In this document: piece after piece, positions 1-7,833 of the stretch
How positions within the stretch are numbered: the stretch's first letter is position 1
Layout: every line of letters starts with the position of its first letter
From: an uncultured Oscillospiraceae bacterium
Lineage (GTDB): Bacteria > Bacillota_A > Clostridia > Oscillospirales > Oscillospiraceae
NCBI GenBank assembly: GCA_944387755.1
Contig: CALXGC010000062.1
Coordinates: 1-24,585, forward strand
DNA: 24,585 bases
Direction of reading: 5' to 3'
Notes under the pieces: generated by a model
Seen by the model: the letters and a program-made list of their open reading frames with translations, nothing else
The model's database searches: none
Told to the model about the DNA's origin: nothing
Made by a program: the position numbers and the translations under genes

Positions 1-1231
1 CTGTGGGGGAGGGGCGCAGGGTATAGAGGGGCACGTCCTCTGTGGGAAAGCGGGCGGACAGACTCTGGAACAGCGCCCGGTCGCCCAGCCGGGAGCGGAA
101 CAGGCGCACCGGCGTGCCGGGAGAGACCGCCTTCTCCAGGGCGGCCAGCAGGCCCTGGGTGGTGTGCGTCTCCGGGCACAGGTCGGGGAAAATCCCGCGC
201 CGCCGGAGGGCCGCCCCGGTGGCCGGGCCAATCACCGCAAAGGAGCAGCGGGCCAGGGCGCGCAGGTCGGTCTGTGCCTGCTCCAGGCGGCGGAAGAAGC
301 AGTCCACGCCGGTTTGGCTGGTCAATACCACCCACCCCGGCGCCTGGGAGAGGCTGTTCCAGTCAAAGACGGCGGGCAGCTCCTCCACCTGGGAGGTCAT
401 CAGGGAGAAGGGCCGGGCCCCCAGCTCCAGCAGGGGGAGGCGCAGGCGCGCCTGGATAACCGGCGTGCCGGTGAGAGCCACCCGCGTCCCCCGGAGGGGG
501 AGGGGGGCGGAGAGATCCAGGGCGGCGGTTTCGCCCACGACAATGACGGCGGGGGGGAGGACCCCCGCCTTTTTTGCCGCCTGGGGGAGCTCCGCCAGGG
601 GTGCCCGGACGGCGCAGGGGCGGGGAGCGCAGCCCCCGGAGACCACGGCGGCGGGGGTGTCCGGAGCTCTGCCCGCTGCGATGAGGCGGGCGGCAATCTC
701 CGGCAGCCGGGACAGGCCCATGAGAAAGACCAGCGTGCCCTCCGCCCCTGCCAGCCGGTCCAGCTGGTCAAAGTCCCCGTCCCTGGTGTGGGCTGTAATC
801 ACATGGAAGCTGCGGCTCAGCCCCCGGTGGGTGACGGGAATGCCCGCCTGTCCGGGGATGGCGATGGCGGAGGAGACGCCGGGGACCACCTCGAAGGGGA
901 CGCCGGCGGCCTGAAGGGCCTGAATCTCCTCGCCGCCCCGGCCGAAGACGAAGGGGTCGCCCCCCTTCAGCCGGACCACTGTCAGGCCGGCCTGGGCCAG
1001 CGATACCAGCGTCCGGGAAATCTCCTCCTGGGAGGCGGAGTGCCGCCCCCGGCGCTTGCCCATATAGAGCCGTTGCGCGCCGGGAGGGGCCGCGTCCAGC
1101 AGCTCCTCTGCAATCAGGTCGTCGTATACCACCGCGCCGCAGCGCTGGAGCAGGCGGTAGCCCTGCAGCGTAATCCATCCGGCGGGGCCGCAGCCCGCCC
1201 CCACCAGATAGACGCGGCCATTCCATTCCAT
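1..1231 (-). CDS. cobA-hemD: Uroporphyrinogen-III C-methyltransferase / uroporphyrinogen-III synthase fusion (CobA-HemD), 3' end outside window
   Basis: About 410 residues are visible and the frame stays open to the left edge, so the C-terminus is missing. The N-terminal half is a SAM-dependent uroporphyrinogen-III methyltransferase: VYLVGAG near residue 7, KGGDPFVFGRGGEE in the SAM site, then PGVSSAIAIPGQAGIPVTHRG and VFLMGLSRLPEI. The second half (from about residue 245) resembles uroporphyrinogen-III synthase, with VALTGTPVIQARL, VVLTSQTGVDCFF and FAVIGPATGAALRRRG. Together they would close the tetrapyrrole ring and methylate it to precorrin-2. The first glycine loop reads GAGCGPAG instead of the common GAGPGDP. 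The ATG at 1231 is preceded by AGGAGG at a good distance. The siroheme synthase gene lies upstream on the same strand, so the pair probably makes siroheme or a corrinoid precursor. Further heme-pathway genes may lie beyond the edge (inference). Confidence 0.93.
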   Translation of the reverse strand, partial: MEWNGRVYLVGAGCGPAGWITLQGYRLLQRCGAVVYDDLIAEELLDAAPPGAQRLYMGKRRGRHSASQEEISRTLVSLAQAGLTVVRLKGGDPFVFGRGGEEIQALQAAGVPFEVVPGVSSAIAIPGQAGIPVTHRGLSRSFHVITAHTRDGDFDQLDRLAGAEGTLVFLMGLSRLPEIAARLIAAGRAPDTPAAVVSGGCAPRPCAVRAPLAELPQAAKKAGVLPPAVIVVGETAALDLSAPLPLRGTRVALTGTPVIQARLRLPLLELGARPFSLMTSQVEELPAVFDWNSLSQAPGWVVLTSQTGVDCFFRRLEQAQTDLRALARCSFAVIGPATGAALRRRGIFPDLCPETHTTQGLLAALEKAVSPGTPVRLFRSRLGDRALFQSLSARFPTEDVPLYTLRPSPT

Positions 1232-1250
1232 GGCGTTCCTCCTTTGCGCA

Positions 1251-1320
1251 GGGGCGGCCCGCGGCCGCCCGCCGGTGAACGGGACGTTCTCTTGTCCCGC
1301 GGGCGGCCAAAGGCCGCCCC
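1251..1320. repeat. 70-bp nested palindromic intergenic repeat
   Basis: Three nested inverted repeats fill most of this gap. The outer arms GGGGCGGCC (1251-1259) and GGCCGCCCC (1312-1320) pair, then GGCCGCCCG (1263-1271) with CGGGCGGCC (1300-1308), then GGGAC (1281-1285) with GTCCC (1294-1298) around the core GTTCTCTT. The right end touches the stop codon of the siroheme synthase gene. There is no T-run, so it is not a classic terminator. The form suits a REP- or MITE-like dispersed element. No second copy was seen in this window, so the dispersed nature is inference. Confidence 0.6.
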
Positions 1321-1925
1321 TACTGTGTGTGTAAAATATGCGCCGTCTCTGCCTCGGTGAGCGGCCGTCCCGCCTCCAGGGCGGCGGAGAGCAGGCGGTC
1401 AAAGGCGTCCCGGCGTTCCGGCTGGGAGAGCGTCCCTTTAACCGTCTCCCGGACGTCCGCCAGCCAGTCCAGAATAGGCTCCAGAGCGGGGGGAAGGGAC
1501 CTCTCCACAGTCCGGCGGACCCAGGCGGCGGCGGCGGGACTGGCCCCGCCGGTGGAGATCCCCACAGACAGCCGCCCCCGGCGCACCAGGGCGGGGAAGA
1601 GAAAGGTGCTCTCCTGGGCGCTGTCCGCCGCGTCCACAGGGATGGCGCGGGCGCGGCAAAGTTCCGCAATCTGACGGTTTACCGCCCGGTCGTTGGCGGC
1701 GGCCACGGCCAGAAAAACGCCCTCCAGCAGCTCCGGAGAGAAGGGGCGGCGCAGCAGCTCCACCCCCTCCAGCGCCTCCAGCTCCGGCACGAATTCCGGG
1801 GCGCACAGCACAAGCCGGGGGCCGTAGTCCAGCAGGGTCCGGGCCTTCCGGGCGGCCACCGGCCCGCCTCCGGCAATCAGGACGGTTTTGCCGGTCAGGT
1901 CCACAAACAGGGGAAAATAGGCCAC
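1320..1925 (-). CDS. Precorrin-2 dehydrogenase / sirohydrochlorin ferrochelatase (Met8/CysG N-terminal type)
   Basis: This 201-residue protein is predicted to oxidise precorrin-2 with NAD+ to sirohydrochlorin and possibly to insert iron to give siroheme. It begins MAYFPLFVDLTGKTVLIAGGG, an N-terminal Rossmann motif with GGGPVAARKA at residues 19-28. The segment PVDAADSAQESTFLFP (about 97-111) matches the family's conserved Asp-containing substrate loop, and VGISTGGASP (121-130) is the family signature. Length fits stand-alone Met8-like enzymes. It sits between an ABC transporter ATPase (12 bp upstream) and the CobA-HemD gene, on the same strand. The context suggests siroheme synthesis coupled to iron or corrinoid uptake. 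Whether the chelatase activity is present cannot be seen from sequence. Confidence 0.93.
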   Translation of the reverse strand: MAYFPLFVDLTGKTVLIAGGGPVAARKARTLLDYGPRLVLCAPEFVPELEALEGVELLRRPFSPELLEGVFLAVAAANDRAVNRQIAELCRARAIPVDAADSAQESTFLFPALVRRGRLSVGISTGGASPAAAAWVRRTVERSLPPALEPILDWLADVRETVKGTLSQPERRDAFDRLLSAALEAGRPLTEAETAHILHTQ

Positions 1926-1937
1926 AAAACCGCCTCC

Positions 1938-2693
1938 TCAGTCGTAGTAGTACCGCCACCCGTTCTCCGTCCGGACGCGGCGGATGGGGACGTGAAAGGT
2001 CCTCTCCAGAATTCCGGAGCCGAACAGCTCCTCCGGCGTGCCGGTCTGAAGCAGCGCCCCGCCGTCCATCACCGCTCCCCGGTGGGCGAAGCGCAAAGCC
2101 AGGCACAGGTCGTGGAGGACCAGCGCCACGGCGCGGCCCTGCTCCGCCAGCCTGCGGGAGAACTTCATCAGCTCAAGCTGGTGGGAGACGTCCAGATAGG
2201 TGGTGGGCTCGTCCATCAAAATGGTCTGGGTGTCCTGGGCCAGGGCCATGGCCAGATAGATCTTCTGCCGCTGGCCCCCGCTGAGGGTCTGGACAGGGAG
2301 GGGGGCCAGGTCCCAGGCGTCCGCCTGCTCCAGCGCCCGTTTGGCGGCGGCGTGGTCCTCCGGCCGGTACCGCCGGGGGTAGGACAGATAGGGAAACCGG
2401 CCGTGGAGCACCATGCGGTAGGCGGTGATGTTGGGGACGCTGCGGGACTGGGGCAGATAGGTGACGGCCTGGGCCAGCTGCCGCCGGGAGAGCCTCTCCA
2501 CCGGCGTCCCGTCCAGGAGCACCCGGCCCCCGGACAGGGGCTGGAGCCCGGCGATGGCCCGCAGCAGGGTGCTCTTGCCGCAGCCGTTGGGGCCCAGCAG
2601 GACCAGGGCCTCCCCCGGCCGCAGGTCCAGGGTGATGTCCCGCACCGCCGGCGGCCCGCCGTATCCGGCGGTGACGGATTGAAGGGCAATCAC
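1938..2693 (-). CDS. ABC transporter ATP-binding protein, FecE/BtuD class
   Basis: A 251-residue ATPase that would power import of an iron complex, heme or corrinoid. Visible motifs in order are Walker A GPNGCGKST (residues 34-42), a Q-loop in TYLPQSRSVPNI, the signature LSGGQRQ, Walker B ILMDEPTTYLD, and the switch histidine in ALVLHDL. The TYLD after Walker B and the RSVPNITAYRMVLHGRFPYL segment are typical of the siderophore/B12 importer subfamily. Its start overlaps the permease stop by 4 bases, so the two are translationally coupled. Substrate cannot be decided from the ATPase. Confidence 0.93.
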   Translation of the reverse strand: MIALQSVTAGYGGPPAVRDITLDLRPGEALVLLGPNGCGKSTLLRAIAGLQPLSGGRVLLDGTPVERLSRRQLAQAVTYLPQSRSVPNITAYRMVLHGRFPYLSYPRRYRPEDHAAAKRALEQADAWDLAPLPVQTLSGGQRQKIYLAMALAQDTQTILMDEPTTYLDVSHQLELMKFSRRLAEQGRAVALVLHDLCLALRFAHRGAVMDGGALLQTGTPEELFGSGILERTFHVPIRRVRTENGWRYYYD

Positions 2694-3709
2694 AGGATGC
2701 GCCCCCCTCTCTGCCGCAGAAGCAGCCAGATGAAAAACGGTCCCCCCGCCAGGGAGAGGACAATCCCCACCGGGATTTCATAGGGGGCGAACAGAACTCT
2801 GGAGAGAATGTCGCACCCCGTCAGCAGAGCCGCGCCCCCCAGGGCGCAGGCCAGCAGCAGGGGGCGGCTGTTCTCCCCCACCGCCCGGCGCATGATGTGG
2901 GGGACGATAAGGCCCACAAAGCCCAGCAGTCCGGCGAAGCTGACGGCGGCCCCCGCCAGGGCGGCGGCCAGAGCCAGCAGAATCAGCCGCAGGGGCTTGA
3001 CGGGCAGGCCCAGGCTCTGGGCGGTCTCCCGGCCCAGGGAGAGGATGTCCATCTCGCTGGCCAGGGAGAGCAGCAGCGCCAGGGCGGGAAGCGCCGCCCA
3101 GAAGGCGGGGGCGATGCGGTCCATGGACAGGTTGGACAGCCCGCCGATGCGGAAGTCGGTGTAGCTGAGCACCGCGTCGGGAATCAGGGTGACAATGGCG
3201 TCGATGCCCGCGCCGAAGATGTTGGACACCGCCACGCCGGCCAGCACCAGGGTGATGCGGCTGGCCCCTGTGCGCTCGGCAATGAACAGCACCAGCGCCG
3301 CCCCCAGAAAGGCCCCCAGGAAGGCCGCCAGCGGGACCAGGGCCACGGATTGGGGGAAGAGGGCGCTCCACAGCGCCACCATCAGCCCCGCCCCGGAGTT
3401 CACCCCGATGATGTTGGGGGCGGCCAGGGGGTTGTTTAAAACGCTCTGAATCACCGCTCCGGACACCGCCAGAGCGGCCCCCGCCAGCAGGCAGCCGCAG
3501 GTGCGGGGCAGGCGGACGTATTGAATAATATCCCCCTCCGTGCTCTCCAGCCCGCCCAGCAGGGCCTGGGGCACCAAAGCGGGGGAGAGGAGGGTGGAGC
3601 CCAGAAACAGGCTCAGCACCCCCGACCCCAGGGCCAGCAGGAGCAGAAGCAGCAGGATTTTTCCGGTCCGGCGGGACTCAGGGATAGAGGATGTCTGCAA
3701 GTTTTTCAT
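2690..3709 (-). CDS. FecCD/BtuC-family ABC transporter permease
   Basis: A 339-residue polytopic membrane protein, the usual length of the family, which forms the channel of iron-siderophore, heme and vitamin B12 importers. After a short cytoplasmic N-terminus there is a first helix (about residues 17-36), then VRLPRTCGCLLAGAALAVSGAVIQSVLNNPLAAPNIIGVNSGA, the hallmark RxPR...G..LA..G...Q...NPLA.P..G...GA pattern. Near the C-terminus GLLGFVGLIVPHIMRR carries the loop that contacts the ATPase. About nine or ten helices are expected. Its 5' end overlaps the binding-protein gene by 32 bases and its 3' end overlaps the ATPase by 4, so all three are one operon. Only one permease gene is present, which suggests a homodimer. 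Confidence 0.94.
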   Translation of the reverse strand: MKNLQTSSIPESRRTGKILLLLLLLALGSGVLSLFLGSTLLSPALVPQALLGGLESTEGDIIQYVRLPRTCGCLLAGAALAVSGAVIQSVLNNPLAAPNIIGVNSGAGLMVALWSALFPQSVALVPLAAFLGAFLGAALVLFIAERTGASRITLVLAGVAVSNIFGAGIDAIVTLIPDAVLSYTDFRIGGLSNLSMDRIAPAFWAALPALALLLSLASEMDILSLGRETAQSLGLPVKPLRLILLALAAALAGAAVSFAGLLGFVGLIVPHIMRRAVGENSRPLLLACALGGAALLTGCDILSRVLFAPYEIPVGIVLSLAGGPFFIWLLLRQRGGRIL

Positions 3710-4619
3710 AGGCCTCCCCCCAGCGCGCGTTGGGCTTCAGGTTGTACAGCGCGTGTTCCAGCGTATAGAAGTTTCCCTCCCGGACGGCCCGGAGGCTGTT
3801 CCAGGCGGGGTTGGACAGAAGGGTTTTTTCCAGCGTCTCCTGGGCGTCCGCGGCGTCGGAGCCCTGGAGCACGGCAAAGATGTAGTCCGGGTCGGCGGCC
3901 AAAATGGCCTCCAGGCTCAGATTCTCCAATAAACTCCCGCTGCCGTCCGCCACGTTGACGCAGCCCAGGCTGGAGAGCATCTCTCCCAGCAGGAAATCCT
4001 GACTGCCCTTGATTTTGCAGCTTGCGCCGGTGGCCCGGAGGGTGAGCACCCTGGGGGCGGACCCGTCCTGCCGGCTTTTGGCGGCCTCCACCTGCTCCTG
4101 CACCTCCAGGCCGTAGGTCTGGTAGTTCTCCGGACAGCCGGTGAGCTGGGTGCAGATCTCCAGCATATTCAGATAGTCGTCAAAGTCCTGGACGTCAAAA
4201 TAGGCTGTGGGGATGCCCGCCTGCTGGAAGGTGTCCTCCAGCTCCAGGTTGGCGGCGGTGTTGCAGCTGGCCAGGATGAAGTCGGGCTGGGCGGCCAGAA
4301 GGACCTCCAGATTGGGGTCCTTCACCGCCCCTAAATCGGCCACGGAGCCGTCCAGCCCCAGGTCGAAAGAGGTCCAGGCGTCGTGGGCGGCGGCAATCAG
4401 GCTGTCCCGCCCGCCGGCCAGGCACCACACGTCGGCAAAGCTGCCGATGAGGGCGGCCGTCCGCCGGGGGCGCTCCGGGAGGGAGACAGTGCGGCCCAGG
4501 TCGTCGGTGAAGACGTACTGGGCGGAGGCCTCCGCCGGGGCCGGCGGAGCGGAGGAGGCGGACGCGCCGCAGCCGGAGAGCAGGAGCAGCAGCGCGGCGA
4601 GTACAGAGGCGTGTCTCAT
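3678..4619 (-). CDS. Substrate-binding lipoprotein of iron/corrinoid-type ABC importer
   Basis: A 313-residue precursor with a lipoprotein signal: Met-Arg-His, a leucine-rich core and lipobox LLSGC with Cys17 as the lipidated residue. A Ser/Ala/Pro linker follows, then a class III periplasmic-binding-protein fold starting YVFTDDLGRTVSLPERPRR, typical of FepB/BtuF-like proteins. LEVLLAAQPDFILAS is the conserved first-lobe strand and helix. It captures the ligand outside the membrane and delivers it to the permease encoded downstream. Ligand is unresolved. The siroheme genes in the same operon favour iron, heme or a corrinoid (inference). The ATG at 4619 has a TGAGGAAA ribosome site 4-5 bases upstream and a plausible promoter just before it. 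Confidence 0.9.
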   Translation of the reverse strand: MRHASVLAALLLLLSGCGASASSAPPAPAEASAQYVFTDDLGRTVSLPERPRRTAALIGSFADVWCLAGGRDSLIAAAHDAWTSFDLGLDGSVADLGAVKDPNLEVLLAAQPDFILASCNTAANLELEDTFQQAGIPTAYFDVQDFDDYLNMLEICTQLTGCPENYQTYGLEVQEQVEAAKSRQDGSAPRVLTLRATGASCKIKGSQDFLLGEMLSSLGCVNVADGSGSLLENLSLEAILAADPDYIFAVLQGSDAADAQETLEKTLLSNPAWNSLRAVREGNFYTLEHALYNLKPNARWGEAYEKLADILYP

Positions 4620-4658
4620 AAAAATTTCCTCACAGTCAGGATGATTTTGATACGCTAT

Positions 4659-4687
4659 ATCTTACCGTCCCCGCCCCCAAAATGCAA
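4659..4687 (-). promoter_or_regulatory. Candidate promoter for the ABC importer operon
   Basis: On the minus strand TTGCAT (4687-4682) is followed after 17 bases by TAAGAT (4664-4659). The predicted start near 4652 gives a leader of about 33 bases ending in the ribosome site. Match to the -35 consensus is only moderate. The same TTGCAT box with a 17-base spacer occurs upstream of the exported protein at 11207. Confidence 0.45.
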
Positions 4688-4813
4688 GACCGGTTCCCGG
4701 CGGCGAGGGCCGCCGGGGGAGAGAGAAAAGCTTCCAGTTCTGTCAAGAGAAAAAGTGACGGAAATTTAAACAAACATTTTTTAACAAAAGCTGTCACTTT
4801 CTTCAAATACCCC

Positions 4814-4850
4814 TAAAATTGCAGGATTCGAAAATAAATCCTGCATTTTA
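4814..4850. promoter_or_regulatory. Long inverted repeat abutting the glutamate dehydrogenase -35 box (candidate operator)
   Basis: The arms TAAAATTGCAGGATT (4814-4828) and AATCCTGCATTTTA (4837-4850) are reverse complements apart from a single extra T, with an 8-base centre CGAAAATA. The repeat ends one base before the -35 hexamer at 4852. The position suits binding of an activator or repressor of gdhA. It has no following T-run suited to a terminator, since the downstream bases lead directly into the promoter. The regulator is unknown. Confidence 0.65.
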
Positions 4851-4851
4851 C

Positions 4852-4880
4852 TTGACAAAAAATGGACGTGGTATTACAAT
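4852..4880 (+). promoter_or_regulatory. Sigma-A promoter of the glutamate dehydrogenase genes
   Basis: TTGACA at 4852-4857 (perfect -35), a 17-base spacer and TACAAT at 4875-4880 (5 of 6 at -10). Transcription should begin near 4887, leaving a leader of about 113 bases. The leader contains a short T-run at 4980-4985 just before the AGGAGG site. Confidence 0.85.
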
Positions 4881-4987
4881 AGCGCATATCTTACGCAACA
4901 AAAATTGATGTCCGGCCAGCGGCGGGCGGTGGAACCGGCGCTCTGTCCGCACAAAAATTCCCGGCGCGGAAATTCATGATTTTTTAG

Positions 4988-6346
<1,359 letters not shown>

Positions 6347-6359
6347 AGGGGGAGATCCT

Positions 6360-7703
6360 GTGAACGACTATACAGCCCGCGTCCTGTGCAATCTGCAGCG
6401 GCAGTACCCCTATGAGCCGGAGTATATTCAGGCGGTGCAGCTCTGGCTGGAGCTCATCAGCCCGGCGGCGGACGACGCCAGGTATGAGAAGCTGGACCTG
6501 ATTACCCGCATGGTGGAGCCGGAGCGGATGTTCGCCTTCAGCGTGCCCTGGGTGGACGACCAGGGACAGGTCCATGTGAACCACGGCTACCGGGCGCAGT
6601 TCAACAGCGCCATCGGCCCCTATAAGGGCGGCCTGCGCTTCCACCCCGGCGTCACCCCCTCGGTGGTGAAGTTCCTGGGGTTTGAGCAGACCTATAAGAA
6701 CGCCCTCACCGGCCTGCCCATCGGCGGAGCCGCCGGCGGCGCGGATTTTGACCCCCGCGGAAAGAGCAAGCGGGAGATTATGCGCTTCTGCCAGAGCTTC
6801 ATGCGCGCCCTGTACCGCTACATCGGCTCTGACACCGACGTGCCCGCCGGCGACATCGGCGTGGGCTCCCGTGAGATCGGCTATCTCTACGGCGAGTATA
6901 AGCGCCTCACCGGCCGGGCGGAGAGCAGCGCCCTCACCGGAAAGGGCCTCACCTACGGCGGCAGCAAGATGCGCCTGGAGGCCGCCGGATTCGGCACCGT
7001 CTACTTCCTGACCCGGATGATGGAGCGGGCGGGGGACTCCCTGGAGGGCAAGCGCATCCTCGCCTCCGGCTTCGGCAGCATGACGTGCAGCGTGTGCCGG
7101 AAGGCGGCGGAGCTGGGGGGCAGGGTCGTCACCCTCTCCGGCCCGGACGGCTACATCTATGACCCGGAGGGCGTGACCACCCAGGAGAAGTTTGACTTCC
7201 TCATGTCCATGCGCGCCGGCGGCGGCGACCGGGTGGAGCCCTATGCCAAACAGTTCGGTGTGGAGTACTTCCCCGGCCGCCGTCCCTGGGAGGTCCCCGG
7301 CGACGCGGCGATTCCCTGCGCCACCCAGAACGAGTTGGACGTGGCCGACGCCGCCCGCCTGCTCACCAACGGCGTGACCTACTATGTGGAGGCGGCCAAC
7401 ATGCCCGCCACCCCGGAGGCCATGCGCCTGCTGCGGTCCAACCCCAAGCTGCGCATGGCGGGGGCCAGGGCCTCCGGCTCCGGCGGCGTGGTCATGTCCG
7501 CCCTGGAGATGGCCCAGAACAGCATCCGCTACAGCTGGTCCCGCAGCGAGGTGGAGCAGCGCCTCCAGGCCATCATGGCCAACATCTACGACGAGTCGGC
7601 CGACGCCGCCCGTCAGTATGGCCTGGGGGAGGACCTGATGGCCGGCAGCGCCATCGCCTCCTTCCAGAACATCGCCCAGGCGATGATTGCCCAGGGCGTA
7701 TAA
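6360..7703 (+). CDS. Glutamate dehydrogenase-like protein lacking the catalytic lysine (probable pseudoenzyme)
   Basis: A 447-residue paralogue that aligns without net gaps to C. symbiosum numbering through the active-site region. Lys89, Lys113, Asp165 and Ser380 are kept. The catalytic Lys125 is replaced: the motif reads PIGGAAGGADFDP, with Ala125 encoded GCC. The cofactor loop reads SGFGSMTCS where GFGNVA is usual (Asn240 to Ser), and KAxNAGG is ARASGSGG, losing the conserved Asn. The second half otherwise resembles the C. symbiosum NAD-type enzyme, e.g. TLSGPDGYIYDPEGVTT. The frame is intact over full length, which argues against simple decay. A GTG start at 6360 is preceded by AGGGGGAG, 13 bases after the gdhA stop, so it is the second gene of that operon. 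A regulatory or structural subunit of a mixed hexamer, or a new ligand-binding role, are possible (inference). Confidence 0.9.
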   Translation: MNDYTARVLCNLQRQYPYEPEYIQAVQLWLELISPAADDARYEKLDLITRMVEPERMFAFSVPWVDDQGQVHVNHGYRAQFNSAIGPYKGGLRFHPGVTPSVVKFLGFEQTYKNALTGLPIGGAAGGADFDPRGKSKREIMRFCQSFMRALYRYIGSDTDVPAGDIGVGSREIGYLYGEYKRLTGRAESSALTGKGLTYGGSKMRLEAAGFGTVYFLTRMMERAGDSLEGKRILASGFGSMTCSVCRKAAELGGRVVTLSGPDGYIYDPEGVTTQEKFDFLMSMRAGGGDRVEPYAKQFGVEYFPGRRPWEVPGDAAIPCATQNELDVADAARLLTNGVTYYVEAANMPATPEAMRLLRSNPKLRMAGARASGSGGVVMSALEMAQNSIRYSWSRSEVEQRLQAIMANIYDESADAARQYGLGEDLMAGSAIASFQNIAQAMIAQGV

Positions 7704-7720
7704 CTGCAAAGCTCCATGCG

Positions 7721-7759
7721 GAGAACCCCTCCGGCCCGTCGTGGGCCGGAGGGGTTCTC
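7721..7759. terminator. 17-bp perfect hairpin after the glutamate dehydrogenase pair
   Basis: GAGAACCCCTCCGGCCC (7721-7737) pairs exactly with 7743-7759 around the loop GTCGT. It begins 17 bases after the stop codon. There is no T-run on either side, so it may act as a weak terminator, a 3'-end stabiliser or a processing site rather than a textbook intrinsic terminator. Confidence 0.6.
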
Positions 7760-7774
7760 TGCGCTGGGGAGAGG

Positions 7775-7803
7775 TTGAAGGTTTTCCGGTTTTCGGCTAT
7801 ACT
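7775..7803 (+). promoter_or_regulatory. Promoter of the SUV3-like helicase gene
   Basis: TTGAAG (7775-7780), 17-base spacer, TATACT (7798-7803). A palindrome TATACG-G-CGTATA at 7803-7815 covers the expected start site and could be an operator. The GGAAGGGAG ribosome site follows at 7817-7825. Confidence 0.8.
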
Positions 7804-7833
7804 ATACGGCGTATACGGAAGGGAGCGGGCGCG

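Noticed and set aside
4620..4872. Cobalamin or other riboswitch before the importer operon
   Set aside because: No B12-box-like GCCACTG or other recognised riboswitch core was found; the predicted leader is only about 33 bases.
7687..7833. Longer helicase start at 7687
   Set aside because: It would overlap the gdh paralogue stop and include the 17-bp hairpin and the helicase promoter; 7834 has its own ribosome site.
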